DNA of 64,000 bases, taken from NCBI RefSeq assembly GCF_031199965.1, contig NZ_CP133605.1, positions 2,140,501-2,204,500 on the forward strand. The letters are read 5' to 3'. Below are positions 27,344 through 36,994 of this stretch, one piece after another. The position numbers and the translations under genes were made by a program. How positions within the stretch are numbered: the first letter of the stretch is position 1; each line of letters opens with the position of its first letter. The notes under the pieces are model-generated. The model made no database searches. It was given only the letters and a program-made list of their open reading frames with translations, and was not told where the DNA came from. Source of the stretch: Paenibacillus sp. D2_2. Its GTDB lineage: Bacteria; Bacillota; Bacilli; Paenibacillales; Paenibacillaceae.

Positions 27344-28152
27344 ATGGTTAATGAGAGGACCGATTGGAAAATTGCTCTAATCCAGACGCAGATAGCGGCG
27401 GGCGATCCGGATCGCAATCGAGTAATGCTGGAGCACAAAATGAGGCAGGCTGCAGAAGCGGTAGTGAAGCCGGATGTTATTGTATTGCCTGAAATGTGGA
27501 ATTCAGGTTATGCACTTGAGCAAATCAATGAACTAGCTGATCTAGATGGGTTGACGAGCCGGACCTGGATTTCAGAGTTTGCTCGGAAGTATCAGGTTCA
27601 TGTCGTCGCTGGATCGATTGCTGAGAAAAGAGAGGGCCTGGTGTACAACACCATGCTGGTGTTTGACCGGACGGGACCGAGGTAGCAGCTTATTCCAAAA
27701 TACATCTGTTCGGGTTAATGAATGAGGATAAGTATTTGGTGGCAGGGGATAGAGCCGTTACGTTCAAGCTTGACGGGATAACGGCGGGTGCGTCGATCTG
27801 TTATGACATTCGCTTCCCGGAGCTTGCGCGGTCATTATCTCTAAATGGTGCACAGATGTTGTTCTTGCCTGCCCAGTGGCCGCATCCACGCTTGCAGCAC
27901 TGGCGTACACTTCTAACCGCACGGGCCATTGAAAATCAGATGTATGTGATTGCATGCAATACGGTTGGCATAAAAGGCGATGATCATTTCTTCGGTCATT
28001 CAGCAATTATTGATCCATGGGGAGAATGGATTGCCGAGGGTGGGGAGACAGAGGAGATCGTGACTGGTAGTATCGACCTCACTCTAGTCAACACGGTGCG
28101 CCAACGGATTCCCGTCTTTAAGGACCGTCGTCCGGAGGCTTATGAGTTGTAG
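27344..28152 (+). CDS. mtnU: Carbon-nitrogen hydrolase, MtnU/omega-amidase type (frame broken near 27675)
   Basis: A nitrilase-superfamily protein, about 269 residues after repair. The catalytic triad is visible: Glu in VIVLPEMWNSGY, Lys in SKIHLFG and Cys in ASICYDIRFPE. It closely resembles MtnU of B. subtilis, which hydrolyses the oxoglutaramate-type by-product of methionine salvage. The frame breaks at ACGGGACCGAGG (27671-27682); one added G gives TGTEVAAYSKIHLFGLMNEDK. Its 3' end overlaps the convergent LysR gene by 13 bases. The gene symbol is by similarity; related omega-amidases cannot be excluded. Confidence 0.85.
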
Positions 28153-29051
28153 CGTTCTGCCAGGATCCTCTTGAACGTCTCAATGAATGCCTCCGCTGCC
28201 TTCGATAAATAACGCCCTTTACGGTAGGCGATAACGAGTGTGCGACTGGGAGCAGGATTGCTGAGCGGTAGATAGACCGGAATCAACTCACTACGTTTGG
28301 CTCTCGCGATGAAGTGAGGAACTAGCGTAATACCCATCCCGGCCGCAACCAGGGACTGGACAGTCTCTATGTTATTACTCTCAAATACAACGTTCGGTTC
28401 GAAGCCAGCCTGATGACACAGATCGATCGTTATTTTCCGGAAGCCTTGTCCTTTCTTCAGTACGATGAATGGCTCGTCCTTCAACTGTTTCAAGGAGACT
28501 CCGCTTCGATTTGCGGACTGGCTTGCCAGGGGATGCTGGGGTGGAACGGCCAGTTCGATCGGTTCTTCGCCAATTGGCTCGTAGGTAAGCGTCGGCTCCT
28601 GTAGCGGTAAAGAGAGCAGGCTCAGATCTGTGCCGCCTCCAGCGGTCAGCTTCTCTAGATTTAACGAGGTATCTTCTCGCAGTATAATATCAATGTCTGG
28701 ATAAGCGGCTTTGAAGGCAGGCAGTACATACGGGAGTAAATGTGAGCCTGTTATTGGCATACTTCCAATTACGACGCGTCCAGCGCGAAGCTGGGAGATG
28801 TCATCCATTTCTTGGCGCAATTCCTTAACGGCATCCATAATCTTACGGGCATGCTCGATGAAGCTCTCGCCTGCATAGGTCAGCTCAACCGCGCTGGTGT
28901 TGCGCTGAAACAACTTGACACCGAGCTCCTGCTCCAGCTTGGACAATTGCTGGCTTAGTGAAGGTTGGGCAATATGCAGTTTGTCGGCAGCGCGTGAGAA
29001 GTTCTTTTCCTCGGCTATTTGAAGTGTATATTGCAGCTGTCTTAGTTCCAT
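28140..29051 (-). CDS. LysR-family transcriptional regulator
   Basis: A 303-residue protein with the LysR winged helix (MELRQLQYTLQIAEEKNFSRAADKLHIAQPSLSQQLSKLE, residues 1-40) and a periplasmic-binding-like effector domain (VVIGSMPITGSHLLPYVLPAF...). Effector and targets are unknown; the nearest conserved neighbours are mtnU (convergent) and the signal peptidase and leuCD genes (downstream of its promoter region). An inverted repeat overlapping its own promoter suggests autoregulation. Confidence 0.93.
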   Translation of the reverse strand: MELRQLQYTLQIAEEKNFSRAADKLHIAQPSLSQQLSKLEQELGVKLFQRNTSAVELTYAGESFIEHARKIMDAVKELRQEMDDISQLRAGRVVIGSMPITGSHLLPYVLPAFKAAYPDIDIILREDTSLNLEKLTAGGGTDLSLLSLPLQEPTLTYEPIGEEPIELAVPPQHPLASQSANRSGVSLKQLKDEPFIVLKKGQGFRKITIDLCHQAGFEPNVVFESNNIETVQSLVAAGMGITLVPHFIARAKRSELIPVYLPLSNPAPSRTLVIAYRKGRYLSKAAEAFIETFKRILAERYNS

Positions 29052-29114
29052 AAGTGCACCTCTTTTGATAGATAGATTTATTACGACGCATATTCACGTT
29101 GCTTATATGTTTTA

Positions 29115-29140
29115 CCTATAACTATTATATGATATATAGG
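29115..29140 (-). promoter_or_regulatory. Inverted repeat over the LysR gene promoter
   Basis: CCTATA (29115-29120) and TATAGG (29135-29140) form an interrupted palindrome that includes a minus-strand TATAAT (29124-29129). This is a typical position for a LysR-type autoregulatory site. Confidence 0.5.
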
Positions 29141-29191
29141 CAAGATTAGTCAGATAGAATATCCTGTTCCGGTAATAAATGTCGAACATGT

Positions 29192-29221
29192 TTGTTAAAG
29201 GAGATTCATTCTATGTATAAT
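29192..29221 (+). promoter_or_regulatory. Promoter of the signal peptidase gene
   Basis: TTGTTA (29192-29197) and TATAAT (29216-29221) with an 18-base spacer, 32 bases before the start codon. Confidence 0.65.
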
Positions 29222-29252
29222 AGGGATAGTAGAACTCATGGGAGGTATTTGT

Positions 29253-29807
29253 GTGCGAAAAATATGGAAAGAGGTTCAAGGCTGGGGCATAGCAATCATC
29301 ATTGGATTTGTACTTAGTATATTGATCGGTATATTCGTGATTCAACCTTATAAAGTGGATGGACACTCTATGGAACCGACACTGAAGGATACTCAACGAA
29401 TCTACGCGTGGAAGATCAAGCATACACTGGATAAGCTGCCTAAATACGGGGATATCGTTATCGTGGATAGCCGCGTGAACCGGAGCCGTACTTTCCTGGA
29501 TGATTTATTGGAGCATCCTATCATTAATTTAGTATCTGGCAAAGCAGATAATGAAATTTTTTATGTTAAGAGAGTGATCGGCTTGCCGGGTGATACGATA
29601 GAGGTTAAGGACGGCCATGTGTACCGCAATGGAGCAGAGTTGAGCGAGCCCTACATAAAAGAACAGATGGACCTCGGACCGGCTGAATCATGGGAGGTTC
29701 CGCAAGGGGATATATTTGTAATGGGTGATAATCGCAATCATAGCAATGATAGCCGCAGCATTGGTCCCGTTCCGTTGGATCATGTGATGGGAATTGATTT
29801 TAAGTAG
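29253..29807 (+). CDS. Type I signal peptidase
   Basis: A 184-residue protein with one N-terminal membrane segment (GWGIAIIIGFVLSILIGIFVI) and the S26 motifs: catalytic Ser in DGHSMEPTL, catalytic Lys in FYVKRVIGLPGDTIEV, and MGDNRNHSNDSR. It cleaves signal peptides of secreted preproteins on the outer side of the membrane. GTG at 29253 has GGGAGG 6 bases upstream; the upstream ATG at 29238 overlaps that site and is not used. Its own promoter and terminator make it monocistronic. Bacillales usually have several such enzymes, so I give no specific sip symbol. Confidence 0.94.
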   Translation: MRKIWKEVQGWGIAIIIGFVLSILIGIFVIQPYKVDGHSMEPTLKDTQRIYAWKIKHTLDKLPKYGDIVIVDSRVNRSRTFLDDLLEHPIINLVSGKADNEIFYVKRVIGLPGDTIEVKDGHVYRNGAELSEPYIKEQMDLGPAESWEVPQGDIFVMGDNRNHSNDSRSIGPVPLDHVMGIDFK

Positions 29808-29828
29808 ACTTGAATATTGAACTGTATC

Positions 29829-29852
29829 AGGCATCCGTTAGGGTGCCTTTTT
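29829..29852 (+). terminator. Terminator after the signal peptidase gene
   Basis: AGGCA and TGCCT (with an inner CC/GG pair) form a short hairpin followed by TTTTT. Confidence 0.75.
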
Positions 29853-29901
29853 AAATGGATTTCTTATAGGCCAAACCTATCACTTTTATAGTTTTTATAT
29901 C

Positions 29902-29931
29902 TTGGAACAATGAAGAGTTAAATGATATATT
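29902..29931 (+). promoter_or_regulatory. Promoter of leuCD
   Basis: TTGGAA (29902-29907) and TATATT (29926-29931) are 18 bases apart, with TGA before the -10. The leader of about 80 bases shows no T-box. Confidence 0.55.
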
Positions 29932-30019
29932 GATTTCAATATACGAGTCAATGGTTAGCAGCAAGAAATGCTACGCCTGACTTGTTCAATGTTCGAATCC
30001 TTGTGTGGGGTGAATTTAA

Positions 30020-31447
30020 ATGAGCAACCAAAACAAAACGTTGTATGAGAAAATTTGGGAAAATCACGTGATTTATCAAGAGGAAGGTAAGCCTAGCATT
30101 TTGTACATCGATCTACATCTCGTTCACGAAGTAACGTCACCGCAAGCGTTCGAAGGCCTCCGATTGAATGGGCGTAAGGTGCGCCGTCCGGATCTGACGT
30201 TTGCAACGATGGATCACAATGTACCGACGAAGGACCGTTACAATATTTCGGATCCCATCTCCAAGCAGCAGATCGACACACTGTCGCAGAACTGTAAGGA
30301 TTTTGGCGTTACGCTGTATGATCTGGATACGATCGACCAAGGTGTCGTTCACGTTATGGGGCCTGAACTCGGCCTGACGCATCCGGGTAAGACGATCGTG
30401 TGCGGCGACAGCCACACTTCGACGCACGGCGCTTTCGGTGCGTTAGCTTTCGGGATTGGTACAAGTGAGGTTGAGCATGTAATGGCGACGCAATGTCTCC
30501 AGCAGGCGAAGGCAAAGACTCTGGAAGTACGCTTCGTCGGCAAGCGTAAGCCAGGCGTTACAGCTAAAGACTTGATTCTTGGCGTCATTGCCCAATACGG
30601 AACGGATTTCGCGACAGGTTATGTTATCGAGTATACGGGTGAAGCGATCCGTGAGCTGACGATGGAAGAGCGGATGACTGTCTGCAATATGTCCATTGAA
30701 GCTGGAGCAAGAGCGGGATTAATCGCACCTGACGAGACGACTTTTAACTATTTGCGCGGACGTGAGCATGTACCGCAAGGAGCGGATTTTGACCGCGCTG
30801 TAGCTGAATGGTCTGATTTGAAGACCGATGAAGGAGCTTCATACGATCGCGTTGTTGAATTTGACGTCGACTCGCTGGTTCCACAAGTAACCTGGGGAAC
30901 AAGCCCGGGTATGGGAACGAATGTGAATGCAAGCGTACCTAATCCAGCTGATTTCACGACAGAGAATGAACGCAAAGCAGCCGAGAAGGCGATTGAATAT
31001 ATGGGACTTACTCCAGGCACACCGATGACGGAGATTGAGATTGATTATGTATTTATCGGCTCTTGCACGAATGGCCGGATCGAGGACTTGCGTGCGGCTG
31101 CAGAAATCGCTCGTGGTTATAAAGTGTCCGATAAAGTAACGGCAATCGTCGTACCGGGCTCTGGACGTGTGAAGTTGCAAGCCGAGCAGGAAGGGCTTGA
31201 TAAGATCTTCACCGAAGCAGGATTTGAATGGCGCGAAGCTGGATGCAGTATGTGTCTAGCGATGAACCCGGACGTACTACAGCCAGGGCAGCGCTGTGCT
31301 TCTACTTCGAACCGTAACTTCGAGGGTCGTCAAGGTCGCGGCGGCAGAACTCACCTCGTCTCTCCGGCGATGGCTGCAGCAGCTGCAATCAATGGGCGTT
31401 TCGTAGATGTACGTGAGTGGAATGTCATGAGCGAGATCGTAAGCTAA
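30020..31447 (+). CDS. leuC: 3-isopropylmalate dehydratase large subunit
   Basis: A 475-residue aconitase-family protein. The iron-sulfur cluster cysteines are visible in [13 protein letters not shown] and [37 protein letters not shown] is also typical. With LeuD it isomerises 2-isopropylmalate to 3-isopropylmalate in leucine synthesis. The ATG at 30020 follows GGGGTG by 9 bases. leuD begins 21 bases after its stop. leuA and leuB are not in this window. Confidence 0.96.
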   Translation: MSNQNKTLYEKIWENHVIYQEEGKPSILYIDLHLVHEVTSPQAFEGLRLNGRKVRRPDLTFATMDHNVPTKDRYNISDPISKQQIDTLSQNCKDFGVTLYDLDTIDQGVVHVMGPELGLTHPGKTIVCGDSHTSTHGAFGALAFGIGTSEVEHVMATQCLQQAKAKTLEVRFVGKRKPGVTAKDLILGVIAQYGTDFATGYVIEYTGEAIRELTMEERMTVCNMSIEAGARAGLIAPDETTFNYLRGREHVPQGADFDRAVAEWSDLKTDEGASYDRVVEFDVDSLVPQVTWGTSPGMGTNVNASVPNPADFTTENERKAAEKAIEYMGLTPGTPMTEIEIDYVFIGSCTNGRIEDLRAAAEIARGYKVSDKVTAIVVPGSGRVKLQAEQEGLDKIFTEAGFEWREAGCSMCLAMNPDVLQPGQRCASTSNRNFEGRQGRGGRTHLVSPAMAAAAAINGRFVDVREWNVMSEIVS

Positions 31448-31468
31448 GGGAAGAGGAGGAGCATTATC

Positions 31469-32059
31469 ATGGAAGCATTTAATAAACTAACGGGTATCGT
31501 CGGTCCTGTAGACCGGGTTAATGTGGATACGGATGCTATTATTCCGAAGCAATTTCTAAAGCGTATTGAGCGTACGGGGTTCGGACAATTTCTGTTCTAT
31601 GAATGGCGCTTCGATACAGAAGGCAATGTGAATCCGGAATTCGAACTGAATAAACCGCGCTATAGCGATGCATCGGTTCTGATCTCTCGCGCCAACTTTG
31701 GCTGCGGCTCCTCCCGTGAGCATGCACCATGGTCGATCCTTGATTATGGGTTCCGCTGCGTAATCGCACCATCTTTTGCCGACATTTTCTATAACAACTG
31801 CTTCAAGAACGGAATTCTGCCGATTAAATTGTCAGAGGAGCAAGTTGAAGAATTGTTCCAGCGTACAGAACAGCATGAAGGCTACAAGCTGACCGTCGAT
31901 CTGGAGAATAAGACGATTGTTGATGACTTCGGACTTAGCATCTCCTTCGATCTCGATGAGCACCGTCGCCAATTCCTACTGCAGGGCTTAGACGACATTG
32001 GTCTGACATTGCAGCATGAAGAACTGATAACTGCCTACGAGAAGCGCAAATTCGCTTAA
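31469..32059 (+). CDS. leuD: 3-isopropylmalate dehydratase small subunit
   Basis: A 196-residue protein of the LeuD family with [23 protein letters not shown], the swivel-domain signature [15 protein letters not shown] and [17 protein letters not shown]. It forms the active enzyme with LeuC, directly upstream. An AAGAGGAGG site precedes the ATG. A strong hairpin terminator follows the stop. Confidence 0.96.
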   Translation: MEAFNKLTGIVGPVDRVNVDTDAIIPKQFLKRIERTGFGQFLFYEWRFDTEGNVNPEFELNKPRYSDASVLISRANFGCGSSREHAPWSILDYGFRCVIAPSFADIFYNNCFKNGILPIKLSEEQVEELFQRTEQHEGYKLTVDLENKTIVDDFGLSISFDLDEHRRQFLLQGLDDIGLTLQHEELITAYEKRKFA

Positions 32060-32080
32060 ATTAATTATTACTTAATCAAT

Positions 32081-32136
32081 AGTCGATTCCCCTTGTTCTT
32101 TCCTACTTGGAAGCAAAGGGAGTCGGCTTCTTTTTG
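32081..32136 (+). terminator. Terminator of leuCD
   Basis: AGTCGATTCCCCTTG (32081-32095) pairs with CAAAGGGAGTCGGCT (32114-32128) with one mismatch and two G-U pairs, followed by TTCTTTTT. Confidence 0.75.
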
Positions 32137-32474
32137 TTTGTGGATAATGGATAAGTTATTTAACCTCCTTTATTTCAATTTATATAGATTGGTAGAATTT
32201 CTCTCGAATATGAAACTTTCTTCATTAAAAATCCGTTATGAAATTTGTATGTATCTGTCACTCTCTGAAATATGAGTCTATCAGAAAACGCTATTATCTG
32301 ATATCATGGAAGTTATTAGCAAACTGTGCGGTTGATTAGTTTTTAATCTGTTAGATGGTTGTCGGAGATATGTCGGATGCCGGAATTTGCTTTGTCAGAT
32401 CTTGCTGCAGAAGTTGTTGGTGCTGCTCGCACTGCTGCAATCTCGCGGTAAATTACGAGAATGGTAGGGATAAG
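32137..32474. other. Intergenic region before the first amidase gene
   Basis: AT-rich, with no convincing gene on either strand. Short frames here have no ribosome binding site. It must hold the promoter of the amidase module, but I could not pick a clear sigma-factor consensus. Confidence 0.4.
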
Positions 32475-33953
32475 ATGATGAAGAAATTGAGGTTCATAGT
32501 ACTGTTCATGCTCTGTTTGTTCGCTATTCCGGGAATCAGCCAGGCGGCTTCCTCGGTCAGTACCCATATTTATCTTGACGGTTCTGAATTAGCACAGCCG
32601 GAGAAAGCACAGGCCGGGATAGTTAACGGGAATGTGATGGTCCCTCTACGTGTTGTGCTTGAAGGCCTTGGTTATGAAGTCAATTGGGAGAAGAAGACGG
32701 GAAGTGTGACAGTCTCACAGGCTGATACTACCTTGAAATTTGTAATTGGTGAAAAGACGGCCCTGTCCGGGACCGTAAGATTGAGCTTCGAGCAGCACCG
32801 TTTCTGCAGAATAACAATACACTTATTCCACTTCGCTTCGTAGGCGAGGAGATGGGTCTTCAAGTAAGCTGGGATAATAAGACAAAATCCGCTTACCTTT
32901 ATAGTCCGGATGGTGGATCGGGCTCGGGGCTGGGGGAGGCAAGTCCGCTTCGAAGCCAGATGAGGAGGACGGGAAGCCGGAGAGTGTCCCACAGCAAGGT
33001 GATTCAAATGGTGGAGGAAGCACTGTTCCTTCAGCTTCGCAAGCTATGCTCAATGGTATTAGCTTCAGTGATAATCGTCTGCAAATCTCGGCATCTAACG
33101 ATATCGAACCGAGCGTGTTCAAGATGGATGCACCAGACCGGATTGTTATTGATCTGCCGCAGACGTCTTTCTCTGAACAATTTGCAAGTGCCCTGCTACT
33201 GGATGACTCCATGCGGGGGCAATTTGCGGTAGCGGACCATCCTAGCGTATCTCAAGTCCGCTATGCTCTATTTACTAGCAATCCCGATACGGTTCGTATC
33301 GTACTTGATCTCAAAGCACCAAGTCCGTACACTGTTACTAGAGATGGTCTAGGCCTGATTACAATAGATCTGACAGAATCTACGGCGGTTACACCGTTTC
33401 CTTCCGGTGGCAGCGGGAAGAAGATAGTTGTTATCGACCCAGGACATGGTGGGACACAGCCAGGCGCTTCAAGTAAGAGCAAAAAGGTAGAGAAGGATTT
33501 CACACTAGCAGTTGGCTTGAAAGTACAAGCCTTGTTGGAACAGGAACCAGATATCGATTTCGTTCTTACAAGAACGACCGATGTCACGGTAAGCCTGCAA
33601 GACAGAGCCAAGTTGGCGAATGATTTGAAAGCTGACCTATTTATTTCGATTCATGGCAATAGTATCGATCCACCTGCTAATCCTAGTGGTTCCGAGACGT
33701 ATTATACGAGAGAGAGAGCATTCCATTGGCGAATGTAATGCATAAGCATCTGGTAGCGGCGACAGGACTTACTGATCGTAAGGTGCGTTATAGTAGCCTT
33801 CATGTTACAAGAGAGACGAAGATGCCAGCGGTGCTGCTTGAGGTTGGGTATTTGAGTAATGATAAGGATGACGCCTTGATGTATACTGAGGAATTCCAGC
33901 AAAGAGTGGCCGAAGGGATTGTTGCTGGTATTAAGGAATATTTAGGACTGTAA
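32475..33953 (+). CDS. N-acetylmuramoyl-L-alanine amidase, first copy (three frame breaks)
   Basis: After repair about 493 residues: signal peptide (FIVLFMLCLFAIPGISQA), a copper-amine-oxidase-N-like stalk domain (NVMVPLRVVLEGLGYEVNWEKKTG...IPLRFVGEEMGLQVSWDNKTKSAYL), a Gly/Ser-rich linker, an AMIN domain (DRIVIDLPQTSF) and the Amidase_3 domain with VVIDPGHGGTQPGA, SIHGNS and LLEVGYLSN. It would cleave the glycan-peptide bond of peptidoglycan outside the cell. Each break is a one-base loss: at GGGACC (32769-32774), in the G4 run 32936-32939, and within ACGAGAGAGAGAGC (33707-33719). The second, intact copy at 34.8 kb confirms each repair by alignment (for example TALSGD with TAIVNGD). Confidence 0.88.
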
Positions 33954-34001
33954 TCATCAATTACACGCTTGAAATGCGTAAGTCCCAAGGGGGAATGAAA
34001 T

Positions 34002-34586
34002 ATGAAGAAATTATGGCTCTCAGGATTGTTGGCGATATTAATCATTGCTTCTGTCGGATGCGGCCAAAAACCGGAAGCTTCACCGCAGGGAAATGATAGC
34101 TCTTCTTCGATCCAGGATCCGGTAGCAGCGGCACCGGATACGAATGGCGGTGGAGACAATGAGGGACAGAGCGGAATTACCGATCCGGCTACCTCGGAAG
34201 AATTGAAGGCTGACATCACGGTATATTTTACCGATGAGGATATTATGGATTTGAAGCAAGTCCAGCGTGAGATTACATACACTGACGCTAACGACAAATA
34301 TGAGACAGCCTTTAAAGCTCTGCAGATGGCAGATGAGGGATTGATCTCACTGTGGGACAAGGTCGAACTGAACACGTTAGATTTCTCAAAGGGTCAGCTC
34401 GTGATCGATATTACAATTCCGCCAGAAGCTAGGCTCGGTGCTGGAGGAGAATCGCTTGCGATCGAGGCTTTGAAGAAGACGATGTTCCAATTTGACGAGG
34501 TGGACAGCATCGAAGTGACCGTGGATGGCAAACAGCTTGAATCGTTAATGGGTCATGTCGATTTGGAACATCCAATTACTAGATGA
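34002..34586 (+). CDS. GerMN-domain lipoprotein, first copy
   Basis: A 194-residue lipoprotein: the signal ends in a lipobox (IIASVGCG), then a Ser/Pro/Gly-rich spacer, then a GerMN (sporulation/germination) domain with ITVYFTDEDIMDLKQVQREI, YETAFKALQ, IPPEARLGAGGESLAIEALKKTMFQF and VDGKQLESLMGHVDLEHPI. GerMN domains occur in GerM of B. subtilis, which acts in peptidoglycan assembly in sporulation. The pairing with an amidase directly upstream points to a joint role in wall remodelling. A GGGGG site precedes the ATG, and a terminator follows. Confidence 0.88.
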   Translation: MKKLWLSGLLAILIIASVGCGQKPEASPQGNDSSSSIQDPVAAAPDTNGGGDNEGQSGITDPATSEELKADITVYFTDEDIMDLKQVQREITYTDANDKYETAFKALQMADEGLISLWDKVELNTLDFSKGQLVIDITIPPEARLGAGGESLAIEALKKTMFQFDEVDSIEVTVDGKQLESLMGHVDLEHPITR

Positions 34587-34606
34587 TAGACTCAAATTCT
34601 GATAGG

Positions 34607-34640
34607 AATAGTTTCCGAGAATCTCGGAAACTATTTTTTT
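34607..34640 (+). terminator. Terminator between the two amidase-GerMN modules
   Basis: AATAGTTTCCGAGA (34607-34620) pairs perfectly with TCTCGGAAACTATT (34622-34635), followed by a run of T residues. Confidence 0.9.
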
Positions 34641-34781
34641 TCGGTTTGCAAAATAAGAAAATTGGCATATTATCGCAACTTTTGTGAGTTTTGGACGTCT
34701 AATAGTTCGTCTGATGATGGCCGGGCTATTGTCAGTTACCTGACATCATGAGTCAAAATACTTGAATGGTAGGGGTGAAGG

Positions 34782-36212
34782 ATGAAAAAACTTGGCTTTG
34801 GTGTGTTGATGTTTTTTGTAATGTTTATGTTAGTCCTTCCACAGATCGGTCATGCTGCCTCGGGTGGTACGAGCATCGTCTTGGATGGAAAAACGCTGAA
34901 CTTGCCTGCGAACGGACAGGTTCAGAATCTGAAGGGCAATGTAATGATTCCAATTCGTGTCGTCTCGGAGGAACTTGGTTTTGACGTCAATTGGGAGAAA
35001 AAGACGCGCACGGTAACTATACAGCAATCAGACACTGTATTGAAACTGGTCGTGGATCAGAGCACGGCTATCGTCAATGGTGATAGCGTAAAACTGCCGA
35101 TGGCTCCTAAATTAGTGAGCGATACGGTGATTGTCCCGCTCCGATTTGTAGGGGAGCAGATGGGACTTCAAGTAAGCTGGGATAATCAGGCGAAGACTGC
35201 TTATCTTGTATCGCCAAACTCTGGATCGGGTTCAGGCAGCGGAGGAAATGCCGGCAATGGCAACCAAACACCCAATCCCGGACCGGTAGAGAATTTGGCC
35301 AATGTAAGTGGAATCAGCTTCAACAACAACCAGCTTATGATTGCGGTAGATAAAAATGTGAAGCCGAGTGTGTTCACAATGTCCGGACCAGATCGGATCG
35401 TCATCGATATTCCGAATGCTCGCTTCGGTGACAGCTTTGCAGCCGGACAGAACTTGGACAGCAACAAGAACGGATCACTGCAAGTAAGTGATTATCCAGG
35501 GATTTCACAGATTCGCTATGCATTGTTCAGCGACAATCCTTCGACCGTACGGGTTGTAATGGATATGGACAGTGCCAAGAAATATAAACTAGTGAACAAC
35601 AATGACGGACTAGTCATTATTGATCTTAATGTTGAGGACTCTACATCTCCAGGAACTACTCCGGGGGGTGGCGGTAATGGCAAGAAGCTGGTTGTCATCG
35701 ATGCTGGTCATGGGGGAAGCGATCCTGGAGCGATCAGTGTCACCAAGAAGAATGAGAAGGACTTTACCCTAGCTGTTGCGCTAAAGGTTCAGGCATTGCT
35801 TCAGAAGGAATCACAAATTGAAGTCGTCATGACTCGGGAGAGCGATACATATCCGACATTGAGTGATCGCTCCAATTTGGCGAATAAGTTGAATGCGGAT
35901 ATCTTTGTATCTATTCATGGCAACTCGGGACCGTCAACAGCGACAGGAGTGGAGACGTTCTATACTCGCTCGGATAGCGCTCAGCTTGCTAATGTTATGC
36001 ATAAGTATCTTGTGCAGTCTACGGGGCTCGCTGATCGTAAAGTTAAAACGCAAAGCCTGCATGTAACCCGCGAAACAAAGATGCCGGCTGTACTTTTGGA
36101 ATGTGGGTTCCTTAGCAATAGTAGTGATGAATCCAAGATGTTCACGGAGCAATTTCAGGATAGTGTAGCTAACGGGATTGTAAAAGGAATTAAAGAGTAT
36201 TTTGGAATGTAA
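34782..36212 (+). CDS. N-acetylmuramoyl-L-alanine amidase, second copy (intact)
   Basis: A 476-residue protein with a signal peptide ending GHAA, a stalk domain of copper-amine-oxidase-N type (NVMIPIRVVSEELGFDVNWEKK...VIVPLRFVGEQMGLQVSWDN), a Gly/Ser/Asn-rich linker, an AMIN domain (PDRIVIDIPNARF) and an Amidase_3 domain with the zinc ligands in VVIDAGHGGSDPGA, SIHGNSG and the Glu of VLLECGFLSN. It is a paralogue of the gene at 32.5 kb, similar over its full length. A GGTAGGGGTGAAGG site precedes the ATG. The module has its own terminator upstream, so it is transcribed separately from the first copy. Confidence 0.93.
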   Translation: MKKLGFGVLMFFVMFMLVLPQIGHAASGGTSIVLDGKTLNLPANGQVQNLKGNVMIPIRVVSEELGFDVNWEKKTRTVTIQQSDTVLKLVVDQSTAIVNGDSVKLPMAPKLVSDTVIVPLRFVGEQMGLQVSWDNQAKTAYLVSPNSGSGSGSGGNAGNGNQTPNPGPVENLANVSGISFNNNQLMIAVDKNVKPSVFTMSGPDRIVIDIPNARFGDSFAAGQNLDSNKNGSLQVSDYPGISQIRYALFSDNPSTVRVVMDMDSAKKYKLVNNNDGLVIIDLNVEDSTSPGTTPGGGGNGKKLVVIDAGHGGSDPGAISVTKKNEKDFTLAVALKVQALLQKESQIEVVMTRESDTYPTLSDRSNLANKLNADIFVSIHGNSGPSTATGVETFYTRSDSAQLANVMHKYLVQSTGLADRKVKTQSLHVTRETKMPAVLLECGFLSNSSDESKMFTEQFQDSVANGIVKGIKEYFGM

Positions 36213-36235
36213 TCATATAGTTTACTCAAAGTCCG

Positions 36236-36272
36236 AGTTCAAAAGTCCGTTCAAAAGCGGACTTTTTGAACT
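36236..36272. repeat. Short AGTTCAAAAAG-type inverted-repeat element, copy 1
   Basis: AGTTCAAAAGTCCG (36236-36249) faces CGGACTTTTTGAACT (36258-36272) around an 8-base loop, 21 bases before the second GerMN gene. The outer sequences recur at 36995-37233 and 51427-51476. Confidence 0.7.
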
Positions 36273-36292
36273 ACTTTGTATAGGAGGTTACG

Positions 36293-36943
36293 ATGATGAA
36301 CAGAAAACTAATTGTATCAGGAATGCTGGTTCTTCTGCTCGTCCTGAGTACCAGTTGCGGACAAAAGCCGCAGGTTTCCCCATCTAATGGAGTTACTCAG
36401 GAACAGGTGGGAGCAGACGGAAAAAGCGATTCGCTCAGCTCAGAAAATGAGCAGGGAAGCAATGCCGAACAAGAAGGTAATACCGGTAATTTAGGGCAAT
36501 CAGAAAATGGAGCTAACCAGGAGACTGAAGGGAACAGTTCGCTGAATGAGAAGAAGACTGCAAAGATCGAAACTTATTTCAGCGATGACCAGATGCTTGA
36601 ATTGCAAAAAGTGGAGCAAGAAATCACCTATTCAAGTGACGACGACAAGTATTTAGCGGCCTTAAAGGCTCTGCAAAGTACTTCGGATCAAAAATTGTTT
36701 CCGTTGTGGGGAAAAGCTGTGTTCAACTCTGCTCAAATACAAAATGGTGAAGTTGTAGTGAATCTGTCTCTGCCAAACGAAGCAAGACTTGGCGCTGGTG
36801 GCGAAGCGATGGCTCTTGACGCGCTTAAACAAACTCTCTTTCAATTCTCTGAGGTTAAATCGATTCAATTGCTAGTCGATGGTCAAGAAGTGGATACCCT
36901 GATGGGCCATGTGGAATTAGAACAACCTTTGACTAGAAATTAG
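36293..36943 (+). CDS. GerMN-domain lipoprotein, second copy
   Basis: A 216-residue lipoprotein with the lipobox LSTSCG, a long Glu/Gln/Asn/Ser-rich spacer (about residues 25-85) and a GerMN domain parallel to the first copy: IETYFSDDQMLELQKVEQEI, LPNEARLGAGGEAMALDALKQTLFQF and VDGQEVDTLMGHVELEQPL. It differs mainly in its longer spacer. It follows the second amidase, from which it is separated by the short inverted-repeat element; an AGGAGG site stands 9 bases before the ATG. A second ATG is at 36296. Confidence 0.88.
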   Translation: MMNRKLIVSGMLVLLLVLSTSCGQKPQVSPSNGVTQEQVGADGKSDSLSSENEQGSNAEQEGNTGNLGQSENGANQETEGNSSLNEKKTAKIETYFSDDQMLELQKVEQEITYSSDDDKYLAALKALQSTSDQKLFPLWGKAVFNSAQIQNGEVVVNLSLPNEARLGAGGEAMALDALKQTLFQFSEVKSIQLLVDGQEVDTLMGHVELEQPLTRN

Positions 36944-36994
36944 CCGAAATTGGAGGACTTAGGTAACTTCTGTCGAATAAGACATAGAAGTGCA

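Noticed and set aside
29960-30015. tRNA-like T-arm (CAATG TTCGAAT CCTTG) in the leuC leader
   Set aside because: No matching acceptor strand (CCCCACA), no convincing D-arm or anticodon arm and no CCA; most likely chance similarity.
32355-32474. Upstream extension of the first amidase
   Set aside because: Cys-rich sequence without protein character before the obvious signal peptide at 32475.
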